This document shows, in pieces, positions 43,970-55,750 of a DNA stretch of 64,000 nt. Numbering within the stretch: the first letter of the stretch is position 1; each line of letters opens with the position of its first letter. Source of the DNA: Sarcophilus harrisii (taxonomy: Eukaryota; Chordata; Mammalia; Dasyuromorphia; Dasyuridae); the NCBI RefSeq assembly GCF_902635505.1, contig NC_045428.1:216126301-216190300 (forward strand), written 5' to 3'. The notes below the pieces were generated by a model. It did no database searches, was not told the DNA's origin, and saw nothing but the letters and a program-made list of their open reading frames with translations. The translations under genes were made by a program, and so were the position numbers.

Positions 43970-44205
43970 AACCCAGCTAGATGGTATAGTGGATGAAGTA
44001 CTAGGCCCAAAGTCAAGAATATTCATCTTCCTTATTATAAATCTGGCCTCATACACTTAATAGCTGTGTGGCCCTGGAAAAGTCAGTTTCCTCATCTGTA
44101 AAATGAGCTCAAGAAGGGAAATGGTAAACCATTCATATCTTTGCCAAGAAAACCCCAAACGGGGAACACAGAGAGTCAGACACAATGGAAACAACTGAAT
44201 AAAAT
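43970..44205 (+). repeat. tRNA-derived SINE nested in MIR
   Basis: 'cccagctagatggtatagtg', 'tagctgtgtggccctggaaa' and 'ttgccaagaaaaccccaaac' mark the head, core and tail. Confidence 0.78.
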
Positions 44206-44233
44206 ATAGCATTTTAAGTCTTATAAAAAAAAA

Positions 44234-44234
44234 T

Positions 44235-44265
<31 letters not shown>

Positions 44266-44269
44266 TTTT

Positions 44270-44313
<44 letters not shown>
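44234..44313. repeat. (CT)n(CA)n compound microsatellite
   Basis: CT repeats with T interruptions, then an uninterrupted CA run of about 38 bp. Confidence 0.95.
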
Positions 44314-44314
<1 letters not shown>

Positions 44315-44315
<1 letters not shown>

Positions 44316-44425
44316 CTAGGATCATATCACTAGGAACTATTATGTGTCTGAGGTAAAATTTAACTCAAGTCCTCCTGACTCCAGGGCTAGTGTTCTAGCC
44401 ACTACAACATTCAGCTACCCCTAAA
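44315..44425 (-). repeat. tRNA-derived SINE head, antisense, nested
   Basis: 'ctcaagtcctcctgactcca', 'gggctagtgttctagccact' and 'cattcagctacccct' are the reverse complement of the SINE head (cf. 24,100-24,158). Confidence 0.75.
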
Positions 44426-44640
44426 CTCCATATATGTTATCTCATTTGATCCTCATAACCACTCTGTGAAGTAAATGCTATAATTAATCTTATTTTACAT
44501 ATGAAAAAACTGAAGCAGGAAGATATTAAATGACTTTCACAGATTTACAAAAGTAATTAGCATTTGAGAAAGGATTTGAAATCATGTCTTTTTGACTCCA
44601 ACTTTTATACTCTATCTGATGCATTCATTACCTTCCTGCT

Positions 44641-45324
44641 TTAATTTTTTTTTTTTTATCAGGCAAGCATTTTGATCTGTCCCTTTCATTATCCTCAACA
44701 TTAAATAAATTTAAAAACAAATACAAACCCTTCAATGAAAATGCAGAATTAACATACAAAAACATGAAATACAGCTAAAGTATATCTAAGAGTGGAAATT
44801 TGGGAAGGAGAAAATTATATGATGAAATACTTTCATCAATAATTACTTTGAAATTCTTTTTAAGGATCCTTAATTGGATATAATTCTTAGTGAATTATAA
44901 TTATTAAATAATATGTTTAGCATTTCTGATTTTCTACATTTTTAGTATGGTCTTTATGGCCTAAATTATGGTAATTTTTTTGTAAAGGTGACATATATAA
45001 CTGAGAAATATATAAACTCCCTGTGTCATCTCTTTGCTAAAATGGGTCCTTGTACCTATGCTGCTAATTCTATCCCTTCATACTACTTTGTTCCATCAAT
45101 TAATCCTATCCTCACCACTTCTCAGATCTTTAATATCTCCAATTCTATTGGATCTCTGTTGAATCTTTTCCAGGAATAAAAAATATGTTCACTTTCCCTA
45201 GCCTAAGATTTCATTGTCTCAACTCTGATGCCCATTGAATGTTTAATCTTCTCTCTTGCTTTATTCCCAAACTTTTAAAAAGAGAATTATAATTTCACTC
45301 AAAGATTCCTCTATGCTAGGGATT
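44641..45324. other. Gene-free, no repeat recognised
   Basis: AT-rich. 45,030-45,240 has L2-like scraps that are too weak to call. Confidence 0.35.
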
Positions 45325-45535
45325 CTTAACTTCTTTCATGTTGTGGACCCTTTTGGCACTATGGTGAACCCCATGGACTTCGCAGAATTATATTTTTAAA
45401 TGCATAAAATAAAACACATTGATTATAGAGGAAGCTATGATAAAATATAGTTTTCCAAAAAAAAATTAAAATGGGTTCATAGACTCCATGAAATCTAATC
45501 ACAGACATCCATGGACCTCAGATCAAAAACCCCCT
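45325..45535 (+). mobile_element. hAT-like non-autonomous DNA transposon (short)
   Basis: Left end 'tagggattcttaacttcttt' and right end 'gatcaaaaaccccctg' (reverse complement 'cagggggtttttgatc') form imperfect inverted ends of the CAGGGGTTCTTAAC type. 'gtggacccttttggcactat' and 'aatatttttaaatgcataaa'-like interior words match a known mammalian MITE-like repeat whose name I cannot give with certainty. About 210 bp, no transposase. Confidence 0.6.
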
Positions 45536-45699
45536 GCTCTTGCCTATAGAATCAAACTTTCACAAACTATTCTCTTAACATCCATTTACTAACTCCCTAA
45601 TCAAACTCTTTTTGTTGAAATTACCACCTTATTGCCTTTTATGAAGTTTGTAGGACCAAATTCAATTCAAAAAGTAATTATCAAATGTCTCATGTGCAA

Positions 45700-46150
45700 T
45701 AATTAGTCAATAAACATCCATTATAATACTATGTCCAGGTACTGTGCTAAACACTGAAAGGCACTGTCTTAAGAGAGAAAAATGCAAAGATAAAAAGGAA
45801 ACAGATCTGTCTCAAAAGGGATCTAATGATTGAACGGCAAAGGGAGAGTGAGATAGGGGCAAAGGAGAAATCTCATAAATATGCTCTAAGAAATTGGAGG
45901 AAGGGAAATGCCACTTTTCACCTTAAGAGAGTGAGGATCAGGGAATGTTTTGTACAGTGGCAATATTTTAGTTAACTCTTGATGGAAGGTACTTCAACAG
46001 ATACAGATGATGGGGAACGTCCTTTCTAGATTTAGAGGACAGCCTGAGCAAAAGTATTAATCTTGGAAAAAATGATACCTATTGGGACTAATAGTGGAAC
46101 CTTTAGAAACAGTGTTATGTCAGAGAAGGACCTAATAAGAGATTCTTGCT
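45700..46150 (-). mobile_element. L2 LINE fragment, antisense
   Basis: 'aataaacatccattataata', 'aggtactgtgctaaacactg', 'gagcaaaagtattaatcttg' and 'agaaacagtgttatgtcaga' are antisense L2 blocks in order. Confidence 0.55.
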
Positions 46151-46264
46151 TGGAAGAAATTAATGTAGCACTTCACAGAAGGCCAAACTGAAGGAATGAC
46201 TAGGAATCCATGTTATGATCTCTTTGATAGTAGGTGTGTGGTATATCATCTCTTTTTGCTCTTT

Positions 46265-46560
46265 TGCTTCAATATTGTTGATGGGTCCTCAAAGAGGACC
46301 AAAGTGATGTCACAATGTTGGAGTCAATATATTTGGTTTCCTTCTGTGGTTGGCTCTATCACAGGTTGGGTACAAATAGTCTATCAAGGCTGTTGGTAAA
46401 CCTGCCAAGCTCCTTGCAGAGAGACAAATAGTCCAGCTTTTATTTCTCAGGTATTTTAGAGTACTCCTGTAAGTGCTCTGGAGAAAGAAGGGTGAAATTG
46501 TCTGCATCCTTCTTTCTCTCATTCTCACTCTTCTACCTAACATTTTCTCACTCTAAGGAT
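46265..46560 (-). mobile_element. RTE-like LINE 3' ORF end, antisense
   Basis: The minus-strand frame ends 'LIDYLYPTCDRANHRRKPNI', an eroded CPTCxRA...RIGL zinc-finger end like that at 18,690-18,760. The plus-strand words 'aaagaggaccaaagtgatgt' and 'gctctatcacaggttgggta' are shared with that copy. The antisense match may run on to about 46,850. Confidence 0.45.
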
Positions 46561-46849
46561 GAGAACCTTTGTCCTTGGCATTTTCTCTCCTACTTTTCTT
46601 GCTTGTCTTTCATGGCCCCTGCCAGCAGTTAACTCCTTCTTAGCCTTTCAGATAGGGAGCTCCATGAGCAGTGATGGTGTTCAGGATTGTTGGGTGGTCA
46701 TTCAGCATCCTTAAGGTGGCCCACAGATTCCTTTATTATCATCAATCGTTGGTTATTCTGTCTTCACTAGTTCCCTCAAACCTCAGTGGTAGCTACTATC
46801 ATTTTCTGTCTCTTTACAATTCAGTAACTTTCTCTTTCTCTCTGTAAAT

Positions 46850-48539
46850 ATCAGTTTCCCAGTATCTTAAATGCATTAATGCTTTTGTTTTTAAAGTAGT
46901 CTGAGTTACTTAAGTGACTACATCACAAACTATGAGTCCAAGATGACAATATGTGTAGTGTACAAGAAACTAGCTAAGTCAAACTGCTAAAGAAATAATA
47001 CCAGGAGTTTAGTAAAGAGGACAGATTTATAGAGTGATGGGAATAAAGGCAAGAAACTAAGGGGTCAAGAAACCATCTTTTTAGACATTCTTGGAAATCT
47101 TTTTTAAAAACTTATACCTTATATTTTCTAGTTTTTTTTTAAACTTGGAGGATTAAAAAAAATAATAACTTATTTCACTTCCAGTAAACTTCAGCCAAAA
47201 ATTCTCAGGACAATGGACAACAAAAAGTCATCTCTACTATAAATTTATCCTATTTATGAAAATGATTGCACAAGTGGATTGAAATGTCAGCTTTCTGTTG
47301 AAAAGTTTTCTGGCAAAAGTTTCTTGATTCAAATTTTAAAAATTAAAATAAAAGCAAAGGGGAAGGAAAGAAAATTAATGATTATTAATTGGAAAAAGGA
47401 AAAGAACTCAAAGAAAGAGGATAGAGATAGAGAATCACCAGTGTATTCTCATGTAGAAAGATTTAATTGTTATATAATTGTCATGATTATTTAGTCATAT
47501 TCAGCACACTCAAATCTCATTGTTCAATGAATCCAGGTTACAGAGGAGAAAAAAAAGACCCAGAGCCTCAGCTGAGTTTCCTTTCTGACCTAGAATTTCA
47601 ATCCTAGAAAGGAAAATATTTCTTCCAGGTAATAGAAGGCACTCCAGAGAAGATTATAGAAATTCAAGACAGAGGAAATGTAATTGTACTGGACTTAACC
47701 AGAGAGGGAGGAATGGACACGGCCTAGACACATAGAACTTCTCAGAGCACTAAAATTTTGGTCACTAAAATAGGAAAAAGAAGCATTGCTCTTCAGATTC
47801 TCTTTGGAATTGTTTGGTGATTAGGGGACAAAATGACAGCATTCCTTTACCTCTCATTCTTTCTACTTTAAAAATATGAGACCTTCCTTTCTCTCCTCTT
47901 ATTCCATCTACCTCTTCCCCTTTCCTTTTCTCTCTTTTTCTTTATGATCCTTTCTCCCTCCCCTTCATTTCTCTTTTTGGAGTCAGGAGGCCTAAATAGC
48001 CCCATGTCAAGGTAGGCTCAGTTAGATTTAGGAATAGCAATCTAAAACCATATTCCTTTATGAGTGTACTTATGTGCCTTATTTATTACCTTTTCAAATT
48101 CTAAAGGATTTTGAGTGGATATGCATGTTTATCCTGAGCTAGATATTTTGTTTGAAGTCTAGGTATGTGCTTCTCTTCAATAAATACATTTCTCCCTCTC
48201 TCTAAAGTAAAACCATTTTTTTATTTTGTGAGTTTCAGTCAGTCAAGCATCCTTTTGTCCATTACCTAAAATATTTCTGAGTTACTGACTGGGAAGGATA
48301 GATGTCATTTTACCTCAAAATAGCTTCTCAGGCAATTTTGCTTTAAGTTGTTGGTCAGAGGGCATGGGTATAAAATTATAAATTTAGCAGATGTCTTCAT
48401 AAAGAATACAAATGGAGTAAAGGAAAGCAATCCATCCATAAAATATCTCCAAGCATGCAGAAGGTCAGAAAGGAGAAAAAATATCAGAAATCTCTCTCTA
48501 AGAGGTAGAACAATAAAGGATTTGTCCATAGAGAGTAAA
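46850..48539. other. Gene-free, no repeat recognised
   Basis: Purine-rich 47,340-47,430 and pyrimidine-rich 47,880-47,970 patches. The open frames (47,279-47,494 and others) are low complexity and show no motif. Confidence 0.35.
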
Positions 48540-49084
48540 GATGGCAGATTGGGAGCAGCCATCTATCTGAACTCTCCCAATATTACCCTCTTAACAACTT
48601 TAAAATGATTTTTCAAATCAAATATTGGAGTGGGAGTGCCTACAAAAGGTTGGGGTGAAACAATTTTTTCCAGACCAAGAAAACTTAAAAGGTTGGCAGG
48701 GAAGTTAGTGACACTTGGCTAGAGGGCTATTCAAAATACATATACATGGTGGTAGTAACAGTAACTATAGCAACGGCTTCAAGCAACAGACAATTAGGGT
48801 AGAAGAGAAAGTTGGGCAACTGGCCAGAGATTATAGGAAACCTTTACCGGCACTGGATATAGCTGGTGTTGATTGGTAATCCTATTGCCAATATTTGGTT
48901 CTGGATAGCTGTTCCAGGGCATAGAGGAGTATTACTGATTGGTAACAAAGAATCAGAAGTTTCAGAAATTCAGGGGGCTCTTCCTGAGTAAAGATCAAAG
49001 AGCAGACCAGTAGAGCAGTGACCACACCTCTTCTGGAATCACACTATTTTTGAAACTCGAAAACCCCCAGAACTAGCTCTGAAA

Positions 49085-49088
<4 letters not shown>

Positions 49089-49120
<32 letters not shown>
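49089..49120. repeat. (CA)n microsatellite
   Basis: An uninterrupted CA run of about 32 bp in the LINE 5' leader. Confidence 0.95.
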
Positions 49121-49123
<3 letters not shown>

Positions 49124-49504
49124 CAAAGCATGAAGCTTGGGATGGTGTCTTCTTGCTCCTTGGTGAAAGAAGTCCAGCTTTAACATATATATAACTCAAA
49201 ATCAAGAAAATTGATTGTCAAATTAGCAAATAATTAAAAGAATGAATTTCAGCATAAAAAGCTACCATGGTTGGAGGTAAGACCAAGACATAAATTTAGA
49301 AAAGTCAAAAATGTAAAAATAATTACTCCTAAAAGTTTCAAAGAAAAATGTTAATTGGATCCAAACACAACAGTAATTTTGGGGAAAGTGTTAAAAAGAT
49401 TAAAATAGTACAAAAAATTGGAAAAATAAATGAAAGTGAAACAAGGAAAATATGAAAAATGATTATCAGCTTGGTAAAAAAAAAAAGGCACAAAAATTAC
49501 TGAA

Positions 49505-49905
49505 GAAAATAATACATAACAATTCAAGGCAGTTCCAATAGATTTGTGATGGAAAATACCATCCATATTCAGAGAGAGAACTATGGAGACTGAATGTGGA
49601 TGAAACCATAGTATTTTTACCTTTTTGTTTATATTTGTTTGCTTGGTTTTTTTTTCTTTCTTGGTTTTTTTTTTTTTTTGTTTTTTTTTGCTTTTGATGT
49701 GATTTTTCTTGTGCAGCATGATGAATATAGAAATATGTTTAGAAGAATTGCACAGCTTTAACTGATATTAAATTGCTTGCTCTCTTGAGGAGGGGGAAGA
49801 GGGAGAGAGGGAGAAAAATTTAAAACACAAGATTTTGCAAAGGTGAATGTTAAAAACTTCTTTGCATGCATTTGAAAAAAACAGAATACTATTAGAAGAC
49901 AAAAA
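49505..49905 (+). mobile_element. Older L1 3'UTR inserted into half-L1-like ORF1
   Basis: 'catccatattcagagagaga', 'actatggagactgaatgtgg', T-rich tract, 'gaatatagaaatatgtttag', 'attgcttgctctcttgagga' and 'gcatttgaaaaaaacagaat' are the old marsupial L1 3'UTR with its poly-A end. ORF1 coiled-coil sequence ('actgaagaaaataat' before, 'aaaagcaaaattggccaaat' after) flanks it. Confidence 0.68.
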
Positions 49906-50013
49906 AGAAAGAAAAGAAAAGATCACTTTAAAAAGCAAAATTGGCCAAATGGTAATGGAGGCACAAAATGACTTATTAGGTCAAATTCCTTCTTAAAATC
50001 ATATTGCTATTAT

Positions 50014-50545
50014 TGATGGAGGTGAGCCCTGAAACTATTTCCCCTTTAATCTGTAAAAGAAGGGAGATTTGGGGTCTCAGGCTCTCTCCTAGGAAAAACA
50101 TACCTTTTCTGGACAATCCCTTCCCAAGTTAAATGGTTTCATTCAATCAGAGATCTTGGTCAAATCACCCTCCTTTGAAACTGAGATCTTTTAGGGGTAG
50201 CCTGGAACCCCTTCAGGGAATTCCCAGACAGTGGGAAGAAGTCTTCAAACTCTCAGTTAAGCAATTTTATTCAGTTAGAGATCTCTGTCTGATGGCCCTT
50301 TAATGATTACCTCAGAGAGTTTCCAGCCCCAGGCCAACATTTGCCCATATAACCAGGGGCCTATTAATACACCTTTGCCAAATTCCTAATCAGGAATTTT
50401 GCTTGCTAAGAGATCCTCCTTCTTAGTGAACAATAAACTTCCCCTTTTGTCATACAGACTTTTTGAGTTTGTGAATTCTTTCACATTGGACCTGCTCTGA
50501 CCAGAGGGGAATTCCTCAGTTCTTGCACCTCTTCACTATCACTAG
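50014..50545 (+). mobile_element. Solo LTR nested in the half-L1-like element
   Basis: A promoter-like 'gcccatataaccaggggcc' near 50,345, AATAAA at about 50,433 ('gaacaataaacttccccttt'), then a U5-like pyrimidine end 'ttcctcagttcttgca'. Flanking LINE sequence lies on both sides and no viral genes are attached. A scrap of antisense L1 ('ctctcttggttctactcatt') follows at 50,560-50,605. The ends are approximate. Confidence 0.5.
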
Positions 50546-51436
50546 CACCATATCATTAGTATATACAGTACTCTCTTGGTTCTACTCATTTCATTCTTCG
50601 TTAGACATCATATTTCAATAAATTGTTAAGAAAACTGTCTTGCAAACTTAGATCCAGAGAATCAAGTAGAAACTGAAAGGATTCATTGATCACTTCCTGA
50701 AAGAAATACCAAAATGAAAATTCCCAGAAATATTATAGCAGAATTTCAGAGCTCCCAGGTCAAATAGAAAATGCCTCAAATAGCCAGAAAGAAATAATTC
50801 AAGTATTGTGGAGCCACAGCCAGGATTACACAAGATTTAATGGCTTCCCTCCACATTAAAGAAGATGATGGCTTGGAATAAGAAATACTGGAAGGCAATG
50901 GAATTAGAATTACAACCAAGAATAACCTATCCAAAAAAACTGAGTGTTGTCCTTCAAGAGAAAAAGAATGGATATTAATGAAGCTTTCAAGAATTTCTTT
51001 AAAAAACCAGAGCTGAATTTAAAAAAAAAAGAAAACAAAAAACAACATTCAAACAAGAATTATGACAATCATAAAAAGACAACACGAAAAAGCAACCATA
51101 AGAAGCTCAATAAAGTTAAACCACTTACATTCCTATATGGAAAGATGATAACATGTAACTCCTGAGAATTTTATCATTATCAGGGCAGTTTAGAAGGAAT
51201 TTGCATAGAGGATATGATGGAATGATCTCCAACAGAATAAAGAGGTGAGAAAGAAAGATGCATTGGAAGAAGAGAGAAGGGAAAGATAAAATAATTACAT
51301 TTTTCTCACATAAAAGTGGTTAAAAGGAAGAGCTTTTACAATGGAAGGGGAAATGGAAGGTGGGGTGGAGTAGGGGATGCTGTTGTTTGTCCTTCAGGGA
51401 GATAATGCAAAAATATAAAAGTGAATTTGATTATTT

Positions 51437-51610
51437 GAATTCAGTGGCCAGATATAGATCAGAATAACTGGACATGACTTTGTGGGAGAACTTGGCCTTT
51501 TTAAGCTAAGATCTTTAATAGGTCTCAGTTTGACTAAGGTATCTGACCATGCATTGATTAAGGATAGGTAAGAAATGAGGCATAGAATGCCATCTTTTAC
51601 CTAACAAAAA
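51437..51610 (+). repeat. Dispersed repeat R1, short copy
   Basis: 'cagtggccagatatagatca' then 'aagctaagatctttaatagg' and 'tctcagtttgactaaggtat' match 1-330 and 37,300-37,450. Confidence 0.6.
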
Positions 51611-51644
51611 CATATAATTAATTATCAAAATTGGTCTAGTTTCC

Positions 51645-51900
51645 TTTTAGTTAATTAATAAACACTTATTAATCACCTATTATATTTCAGGCACTGTGCT
51701 AAGCACTGGTGATACAAAAAGAGACAAAAGAGTGGTTCTGCTCTCAAAAATTTCAGTCTTACTTGGAAAGATAACAAGCAAATAAACTGAAATCAAGATA
51801 AATAGGCAATAGGGAAGCAATAGAATTAAGAGTGGCTGGGAAAGATTTCCTGCCATTAAGATCTTGTAAGCCTGCGCATTTCATGTGACCTAAAGGAAAA
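51645..51900 (-). mobile_element. L2 LINE 3' end, antisense
   Basis: 'aataaacacttattaatcac', 'caggcactgtgctaagcact' and 'ggctgggaaagatttcctgc' are antisense L2 3'UTR words. Confidence 0.65.
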
Positions 51901-52739
51901 CATACAATTAGATTATAATCATTTAATAGAATTAAAATTTTTAAAAAACCCTATGATATTGAAATCTCCTATCATTCCATCTGTTTGGTAAAAATCTGTA
52001 AAAAGCAAAAACAAAAAACAAACACACACAAAAAAAAACCAAACTCCAATTCCCATTTCCTCATCTTCAGTCAGGTGTTTTCAGTGCACCTGAGTGAGCT
52101 TTCCATTTTCAAAGTAATTGGGGAAAGCAGAGGATTGATCTTACTAACATCTGTTTGAGGTCTCATACCTTTATAAACAGATTGTAAAATAATTCAAGTA
52201 ACTGTCTCACAGAGAATGCCACTTACTGACATCTTTGCTCCCTTACTTACTTAGAACCTAATGAATCACCCCTGTTTTCTTCTCTGGCTGCCTTCTGGCA
52301 GGTCTGTTGTGCCTCTGAAGTCAAGATGACAAAAGGATTCAGGTATCCCTTATTCCTATGCCATAAAAGGCAAGATAACTCCCACCGAAAATCTCTCTGT
52401 GATAGATTCACTATCCATGGGGTTTCTTTCTGGCTTGTATGTAGTTAAGTGTCTGTCCTAAACTGGTCTACTTCTTTGATTTTATATTCCCTGCTCAACA
52501 AAATAATTGAAGACTTTCTAGCCATAGATTTTATAATAATTTAAAGCGACACATTCCTTGACCCTTATATTTCCTATCCTTTTCTGATGACAAAGTTTTT
52601 ACAAGAATTTTCAAGGAAATACAATGTAGCTTCCAACCTTAGAAACCCCATGGTCTTAAATAAAGGTTTTATAGGAATGGAGGGAGATTCAAAAAATCTT
52701 TGAATAGTCACCTTAGTACAGTGCCTAGTATCAAGCAAT
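51901..52739. other. Gene-free, no repeat recognised
   Basis: Mixed unique-looking sequence. No frame that I can defend. Confidence 0.35.
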
Positions 52740-53815
52740 CTAATATTATATATATTTATCAAGTGCCAAATATATTCTAGGTACTATACTCTAGCACAGG
52801 GATTAAAAAAGGCAAAAAGTTTCTTATCTGGAACAGGGGAGAGAACATGTAAACAAATAAGTATAAAAATATAAGCATATAAAAGATACGTAAGAAAAAT
52901 AGTAAACAACTGAGGGAAGACTCTAGAATTAAGAGGGAATTAGAAAAGCTTTTCTTTAAAAGATTTCTTTTTTTAATTGAAATTTAAAAGAAACCAGTAG
53001 TTAGAGTTGAGGAGAGAAAGCATTCCAAGCGATGCAAACAGCCAGAGAAAAAGCATTAAGCCAGGTGATGAAATATCTTGTGTGTGGAACAGCAATAAAG
53101 CTATTGTCATTAGACTGAAGAATATGTGGCAGAAACTAATGTATAAGAAGACTGGAAAGGTAAGAATAGGCAAGGGGTTTAAGGACTTTAAATGCCAAAC
53201 AGAGAATTTATTATGTGACTCTGGAAGTGACAAGAAGTATCTGAAGTTTATTTGGTAAGAGGGTAACCTTGTGCTTTAGGCAAATCACTTTAGTGATTGG
53301 TTTGAATGTATTGAAGGAAAGAGATGTGAGGCAGGAAGATCTACCAGCAGATTATTGTAATAGTCCAAGTGTGGGGTAAGGAGGGCCTGAACTAGAGAAG
53401 AAGGAGAAAAGGGGTTATATTTGAAAGATTTTGCAAATTACATTGACAGGCTTTTTCAACATATTGGATGGGGGAGGGGAAGTATAGCTATAATGAGTTA
53501 AGTATGGCACCTGTATTGTAAGTCTGAGGAACTACATGGATGGTATTGCCTTCTTCATTAACAAGAAAGATAAGAGGTAGGGAGAGTTTAGAGAGAAAGT
53601 TAATGAATTCTGTTTGGATATAGTGAATTTAAGATGTCCACTGGATATGAAATTTAAGGTGTTTGAAAGGCATTTGGAGATATAAGATTGAAGGTCAGTG
53701 GAGAAGCTGGGGCAGGATAGATTTAAGAATCAAAACCATAGCGATAGTGGTTTAATTCATGGGAGCTGAAAAGATCGCCAAGTGCAATAGCATAATAAAT
53801 ACATAGTAAGTAATT
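52740..53815 (-). mobile_element. L2 LINE, long antisense fragment
   Basis: Blocks in order: 'tttatcaagtgccaaatata', 'gagagaaagcattccaagcg', 'aggcaaatcactttagtgat', 'agattattgtaatagtccaa', 'atgaattctgtttggatata', 'tttaagatgtccactggata', 'attcatgggagctgaaaaga'. About 1.07 kb of collinear L2 3'UTR and ORF end, the longest L2 here together with 61,370-62,330. Confidence 0.75.
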
Positions 53816-53887
53816 AATAGATGTTTTTGACTAACTAAATAACCATTTTTAGTAGAGTCTGCTTAATTTTTTTTTTTTTATCACAAC

Positions 53888-54435
53888 TGCGTTGGAAACA
53901 TTCTGAGCCCCCAAAAGAGTACAATGAATAAACAGATTCAGAATGAGTAAAACAGTTCAAATTTTTAATAGGTTCATGAAGAAGAAAACCAGAAAACTCC
54001 ATATGAGTTCACAAACTGATACAGAAGGAGAACAAGCTTTTATACTCTGTTCCTACTCCTCTCTTCAGAGTTCTGGCTGGCCCCAGCCTTTCTGAGTTAT
54101 AATCTTTATCCACTCCTTGCATGTTGTTCCTAGATGTGTCCCCCCTCTCAGGTCATATATACCATGTTCAAAAATGGTAAGTAGCCCCTCCTTCAGGGTG
54201 TGTTACTTAATATGTATGAGGTTCATTAAGGATATGTGTTTGCATAAAGCTTGTGTTCTATCATTGAACCAGCCAGTTTTAGCCAGCCTTAGGCCTAGGT
54301 CCCTTTATCAGAAATTTTGTGCTTTAGCTAGCTTCTTAACTCACAATGTGATTGGATATCTTAACAGGATGTTTTACCCCTTCTCTTTATTCCTTTGCAA
54401 TGTGTATGGAAACTTAACTATCAACATTTCTTACA
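53888..54435 (-). mobile_element. Solo LTR, antisense
   Basis: On the minus strand it begins TGTAAGAAATGTTG and has a TATA-like 'agagtataaaagcttgttct' near 54,040. Its U5-like end is 'tttgggggctcagaatgttt' then 'ccaacgca' (TG...CA). The minus-strand bases before its start, 'cttggaagaggt', are purine-rich. There is no partner LTR or coding sequence. The borders are approximate. Confidence 0.5.
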
Positions 54436-55321
54436 ACCTCTTCCAAGACAATTGATTATTTTATCATCAGAGGAAATCTGTCCTCTCTGGAAATAGATAT
54501 ACACACAAAGCATAGAACAACAAAAAAAGAGAGAAAAAAAAAAAAGATAGATTCAGACTGCTGAAGGTAAAAAGGATTCCCTGGAGTTGAGAAATTGATC
54601 ACTTCGTGGTCCAGCAAACACACAGTTGATATGCTGCCAGAGAACCCTCTAGCAAAACAGCAAGAACAACCTGCCTAATCACTAAGAATGCCTGGCCCCA
54701 AATCTCTATTAAACTGGCTTTTTTATGACAGCCCATAATTGGCACCCCACTTTGACATCCCAGGAAAAATGCTTACAATTGTGCTGCTGCAGAAGACTGA
54801 GGCTGTAGGTGTCTTTCAGCATCATTGTTCTCTGCACTCTGGGCAATTGTAGCTAGATCTATGACCTTACTTAGTCTTCTACCATTTAACTAATTTAGAA
54901 AAATGATGCCAAGCTAAGGATTTCCCCTGAGCAGTGCTATAGGCAGAGCTTCTTCACCTTCATTAGGACTACAAATAGACTGAGTTTTTGACAGAATTGG
55001 ATAATTAGAATTAACATTCTAAACTATAAAGACAACTAATTGACATTTTTTAATGAATTCCAGATGGAGGACACCCATCCTGGGATACCAGAAATCAAGA
55101 AAGATCAGAATACTTAAAATCTGTGTTTAGCATTTCTGGTCTTGGAGGTCATGAGAATGCTCAGAAAAATGAAATATCACTTGGGTATATCAGTGTACAT
55201 TTGAGTATATTAAAAATAGGCTCAGATTTATTGTGTATCCAGAGACTGAGAGAAGCAGAAGTGAGAGGAAATAGTCCTAATTTGTTCTGTACTGCAGAGA
55301 GAAATATGCTTACAACTAAAC
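54436..55321. other. Gene-free, no repeat recognised
   Basis: An A-rich patch at 54,520-54,545, otherwise unremarkable. Confidence 0.35.
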
Positions 55322-55503
55322 AAGGATGACAGACACCTTAGAGGTCATGTTTAACATCTTTATTTATGTAAATATGAAACTGAGAACCACCCAGATTTTA
55401 TTTGCCCCAAGTTCACAGGGATAGTCAGTAGCAGAGTAAGATTTAAGTTTAGTTTTTCTAACTCCAAATCCAGCTCTCTATTCATTGAATTATGCCATTT
55501 CCA
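55322..55503 (-). repeat. MIR/MAR1-like SINE, antisense
   Basis: 'gacaccttagaggtcatgtt', 'aagttcacagggatagtcag' and 'caaatccagctctctattca' give a nearly full-length antisense CORE-SINE. Confidence 0.65.
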
Positions 55504-55750
55504 CGAGAATGTTTGAGGATTTTCCCTTTTCCCTAAGGAAACACACATTCCAAAACAGGGTTTGGGAACCTTTCTTTGCCAAAAGAAAATTATGCAAAAG
55601 AAAATTATGCAGAGAAATCTGGATACATCCAGAAGCAATTCAAGCCAGTCCTCTGGAAGTTTTAGGCTTGATATTAGAAAGAAATTAAGATTTAGTTTCT
55701 GCAGCAGTTAACCAGACTTTAATTATATTTACTGCATTTATAGTAAATTC

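Larger units (their letters stand above)
43925..44640 (-). repeat. MIR-type SINE, antisense, split by two later SINEs
   Basis: Left part 43,925-43,965 ('aataataatagctaacattt', 'atatagcactt') and right part 44,425-44,640 ('atctcatttgatcctcataa', 'aactgaagcaggaagatatt') are one antisense MIR. Its middle is filled by the sense SINE, a microsatellite and an antisense SINE. Confidence 0.7.
48540..51425 (+). mobile_element. Half-L1-like (HAL1-type) LINE, sense, with two nested insertions
   Basis: 5' leader 48,540-49,250, start of ORF1 near 49,210 ('agcaaataattaaaagaatg', 'aaaagctaccatggttggag'), coiled-coil region to about 50,010, then the ORF1 RRM/CTD region 50,600-50,960 ('cacttcctgaaagaaatacc', 'cagagctcccaggtcaaata', 'gagccacagccaggattaca', 'aattacaaccaagaataacc') and a 3' region to 51,425. 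There is no ORF2. A foreign L1 3' end (49,505-49,905) and an LTR (50,014-50,545) interrupt ORF1. The element has no intact frame. It is of the same family as the antisense copy at 3,340-6,180. Confidence 0.58.

Noticed and set aside
54117-54455. 112-codon plus-strand frame
   Set aside because: It lies antisense to a solo LTR and shows no motif. Chance opening.
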